Positions 27,145 to 28,816 of a stretch of DNA of 28,816 nucleotides are shown here, piece after piece (position 1 is the stretch's first letter; every line of letters begins with the position of its first letter). Both the position numbers and the translations under genes were made by a program. The notes beneath the pieces were generated by a model. That model had not been told where the DNA came from. It searched no databases and saw nothing but the letters and a program-made list of their open reading frames with translations. This stretch comes from a virus: the IMG/VR virus record IMGVR_UViG_3300035698_001663, positions 1 to 28,816 of that record; one strand, written 5' to 3'.

Positions 27145-27366
27145 ATGAAGTGCCATTGCGGATTTGAAGAAGTGTGTAGCGAGGAAGTTAAACTTCCCGT
27201 TTACTTCAAGAGGGGTGCTAGGAAAGGACAACTCAAGTCGTACTCAAGCGATTACATTTATGGTACTTACATGGAGGAGCTTAGTTTCGGTATTGGCTCG
27301 TCAAACATCACTCTTAAGGTTTGCCCTGAGTGTGGTCTAGTCTACAAAGATGGTTACTACTCCTAG
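27145..27366 (+). CDS. Small zinc-ribbon-like protein
   Basis: The 73-residue protein begins MKCHCGFEEVC (Cys3, Cys5, Cys11) and ends with KVCPECGLVYKDGYYS (Cys60, Cys63), so a C-x-C plus C-x-x-C zinc site is likely, with a beta-rich middle (KLPVYFKRGARKGQL). It starts 2 nt after the DUF4406 gene and ends one base before the next gene. The role is unknown; such ribbons usually bind nucleic acid or protein partners. Confidence 0.72.
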   Translation: MKCHCGFEEVCSEEVKLPVYFKRGARKGQLKSYSSDYIYGTYMEELSFGIGSSNITLKVCPECGLVYKDGYYS

Positions 27367-27825
27367 ATGAAGAACGTCCAAACTGTAAAATACCTCACCA
27401 ACATCCAACTCCGTGAGGCTCATAAAATGTTGGTTGAAGAGTTCCCTGACCATGCTGAAACTGGCTTTGGTTACTACGAATGGAAGAGGTTTGCATTCAT
27501 TGGACATGAGATCGTTGGCCTCATTACTGCCCAGAAGTATCTCCCCAATAAAGCTCTCGTTGCTGACATTGTTGTCAAGAAGGAATACCGAAGCCAGGGG
27601 GTAGGCATTATCCTCCTCAGAGATTTGGGTGAGGAACTACTACAAGACGGTTACACGCAACTCATGGGGTTTACACCCAAGCACTGTACCGAAGCTCTCA
27701 GTACATACAAGAGAGTTAAAACAAAACAAACAGAACAGATTGTAACGTGCTCTGAATTGAGCCAATCTGTACCACACATCGACAGGCTACTGTCCAGAAT
27801 CAAACAAGCTAGGAAGAAAACATGA
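27367..27825 (+). CDS. GNAT-family N-acetyltransferase
   Basis: The 152-residue protein has the GNAT acetyl-CoA motif A: ADIVVKKEYRSQGVGIILL, in which R-S-Q-G-V-G supplies the pyrophosphate-binding loop, after strand FIGHEIVGLITAQ. The C-terminus is basic (SRIKQARKKT). The target could be a host protein, an RNA or a small molecule. Its ATG follows the previous stop with no gap, so translation is coupled. Confidence 0.8.
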   Translation: MKNVQTVKYLTNIQLREAHKMLVEEFPDHAETGFGYYEWKRFAFIGHEIVGLITAQKYLPNKALVADIVVKKEYRSQGVGIILLRDLGEELLQDGYTQLMGFTPKHCTEALSTYKRVKTKQTEQIVTCSELSQSVPHIDRLLSRIKQARKKT

Positions 27826-27837
27826 TGACCTCACTAG

Positions 27838-28278
27838 ATGACGCTGAATTTATTTCAGGTGCAGTTTATGCACACACTGATTAACGGCTGGACCCAAGAG
27901 GGTATGATTGAGCTTATTAGGAAGCACGTTCCTGAGAACTCTAGGTGCGGAGTTTCGATTCCTTCGGCAAGTGGTGATCGCCCTACTTTTGCCTGCCTCT
28001 ACCTAAACGAGGACAATAAACGATGTGCAGTAGGAGCCTTCATCCCAGATGACCATGAGGTTTGGGGAAGGCTGAATATGTCTAACCATAAAAATCAAGT
28101 TGATGCTGACCGTCTCATGAGGAAATATGGCCTCGCAGAACATATGCCTCTCGATGCTCAGGGAATGGAGTCTATGCAAGAACTTCACGATGGCTGGGGT
28201 AAATTTTACGAAGGAGCTAACGGTAGATCACTCCATGAGTATCTGATTTCTTGGATTGAGGTTAACACAAAAGAATAA
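27838..28278 (+). CDS. Conserved hypothetical protein with C-x-V-G-x-x-I-P-D motif
   Basis: The 146-residue protein contains CLYLNEDNKRCAVGAFIPDD, a pattern shared by many hypothetical phage and bacterial proteins in which Cys-Ala-hydrophobic-Gly-x-x-hydrophobic-Pro-Asp follows an acidic turn, then MQELHDGWGKF near the end. The start may be ATG 27838 or ATG 27868 (AGGTG 7 nt upstream); the second gives MHTLINGWTQEGMIELIRK. The function of this family is not known to me. The stop overlaps the next ATG by one base (TAATG). Confidence 0.72.
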   Translation: MTLNLFQVQFMHTLINGWTQEGMIELIRKHVPENSRCGVSIPSASGDRPTFACLYLNEDNKRCAVGAFIPDDHEVWGRLNMSNHKNQVDADRLMRKYGLAEHMPLDAQGMESMQELHDGWGKFYEGANGRSLHEYLISWIEVNTKE

Positions 28279-28493
28279 TGAAGACACTAAAGTACAAGCT
28301 ACTGAGTTACGTTGACGCTTGGTTGAATTTAAGTGGGATGGATCAACTGGCTACCCTATTGACACTCCCCTTAGTTGTGGTTTTATACCCCTTCAGGTTG
28401 TTTATAGAGCTAGTGGTAAGATCCCTGCTCGTCTGGGAACAGATTAGTGAGAAAACAAGGAAACCTGTTCATAAAGGATACCGTAGGAAATAA
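28278..28493 (+). CDS. Small membrane protein
   Basis: The 71-residue protein has a hydrophobic middle, MDQLATLLTLPLVVVLYPFR followed by LFIELVVRSLLVW, which could form one long or two short membrane helices, between basic ends (MKTLKYKLLS; KTRKPVHKGYRRK). Positive-inside charge suggests both ends face the cytoplasm. No family is recognised. Confidence 0.65.
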   Translation: MKTLKYKLLSYVDAWLNLSGMDQLATLLTLPLVVVLYPFRLFIELVVRSLLVWEQISEKTRKPVHKGYRRK

Positions 28494-28497
28494 CAGG

Positions 28498-28788
28498 ATG
28501 AACCTAACAGAACTGAATACCATCTTCAACTACCTAGACACAACTATGTTTAGAGAAGGACCAGAGCTAAAGTTTATTATTAACGAATACGCTCAAGTAG
28601 AAGCTGATCTTTCCGAGAAGCAGCACGATTTCCTGAAGGCAGCACTGGAGAGACAGGACGAGTATGACAAGGCATTCTGTACTACTACTGATACAGTGCT
28701 CAACCAAAGAATGAAGGATGCTATTTTCCTCAATAGGATTGTACTGGATCAAGGGGAGGTACTCTATTGGATGACCCTAATCTTCTAA
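28498..28788 (+). CDS. Hypothetical protein (96 residues)
   Basis: A longer frame begins at 28447, but ATG 28498 just after the upstream stop, with ACAGG before it, is preferred. The protein (MNLTELNTIFNYLDTTMF at the start) is helical, with LKFIINEYAQVEADLSEKQ and FLKAALERQDEYDKAF. No domain is recognised. Its 3' end holds a strong ribosome-binding site for the next gene. Confidence 0.65.
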   Translation: MNLTELNTIFNYLDTTMFREGPELKFIINEYAQVEADLSEKQHDFLKAALERQDEYDKAFCTTTDTVLNQRMKDAIFLNRIVLDQGEVLYWMTLIF

Positions 28789-28816
28789 TCATTTCCCTAC
28801 TAGACGAGGACTCCCT
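28767..28816 (+). CDS. 5' end of a gene running off the right edge (partial)
   Basis: TTG 28767 is preceded by GGGGAGG at 28753-28759, 7 nt away, one of the best ribosome-binding sites in the window. The frame reads MDDPNLLIISLLDEDS with the TTG as Met and is open to the edge. It overlaps the previous gene by 22 nt. The family cannot be named. Confidence 0.5.
   Translation, partial: MDDPNLLIISLLDEDS

Overview
This window looks like the accessory and early/metabolic part of a large tailed-phage genome, probably a T4-related or jumbo myophage of a Gram-negative (possibly aquatic) host. The evidence is: a UvsX/RecA-type recombinase, a DUF932 protein, MazG, two deaminase-fold proteins, DUF3310 and DUF4406 proteins, a phage sigma-like factor, three CCA-encoding tRNA genes, a 1142-residue protein whose N-terminus resembles a tail sheath stabiliser, and very tight packing with ATGA overlaps. 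No integrase, attachment site, insertion sequence or CRISPR array was seen. The host cannot be named from the sequence.

Region 1 (1-9367) is one long plus-strand operon for sugar and surface chemistry: two glycosyltransferase-like proteins, a small methyltransferase, an RfbH-type 3-dehydratase with the His-for-Lys replacement and a cysteine cluster, a thiamine-diphosphate (ThDP) enzyme of the acetolactate synthase family, an unrecognised 526-residue protein, a PanB homologue with its catalytic residues intact, an extended SDR and a GDP-mannose 3,5-epimerase homologue. Together they suggest synthesis and transfer of an unusual, possibly branched, deoxysugar. Region 2 (9363-13086) holds a decayed SLOG gene, MazG, a zinc ribbon, a cytidine-deaminase-fold protein, the recombinase, a small winged-helix-like protein and DUF932, ending in a strong terminator. 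Region 3 (13090-16079) holds a 2OG-Fe(II) oxygenase, small unknown genes and a single-ring ClpA/ClpC-like AAA+ ATPase that carries a candidate ClpP-docking tripeptide.

Region 4 (16099-19030) is a tRNA and exported-protein island: tRNA-Ile(UAU), an initiator-like tRNA-Met(CAU), tRNA-Arg(UCU), two signal-peptide proteins, two small membrane proteins, and tandem duplications just after two of the tRNAs. Region 5 (19008-21254) is nucleotide metabolism (dCMP deaminase, GMP reductase-like enzyme, DUF3310) with an Asp/Asn beta-hydroxylase-fold protein. Region 6 (21296-25242) is the large structural protein facing a minus-strand PAS-domain membrane protein. Region 7 (25334-28816) starts with a gene that appears frameshifted, then a sigma-like factor behind a consensus sigma70 promoter, followed by a run of small genes (DUF4406, zinc ribbon, GNAT and others).

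The most unusual pattern is regulatory. Several genes or operons have TATAAT or TATGAT exactly 5-6 nt before the ATG (9363, 10881, 13442, 25356, 25667). That spacing predicts transcription starting at or next to the start codon, i.e. leaderless mRNAs. The same window encodes a tRNA with the initiator-type C1:A72 mismatch and a sigma-like factor, so a phage programme combining -10-centred promoters, leaderless messages and its own initiator tRNA is a testable idea. All calls rest on reading motifs by eye; no database or folding software was used.
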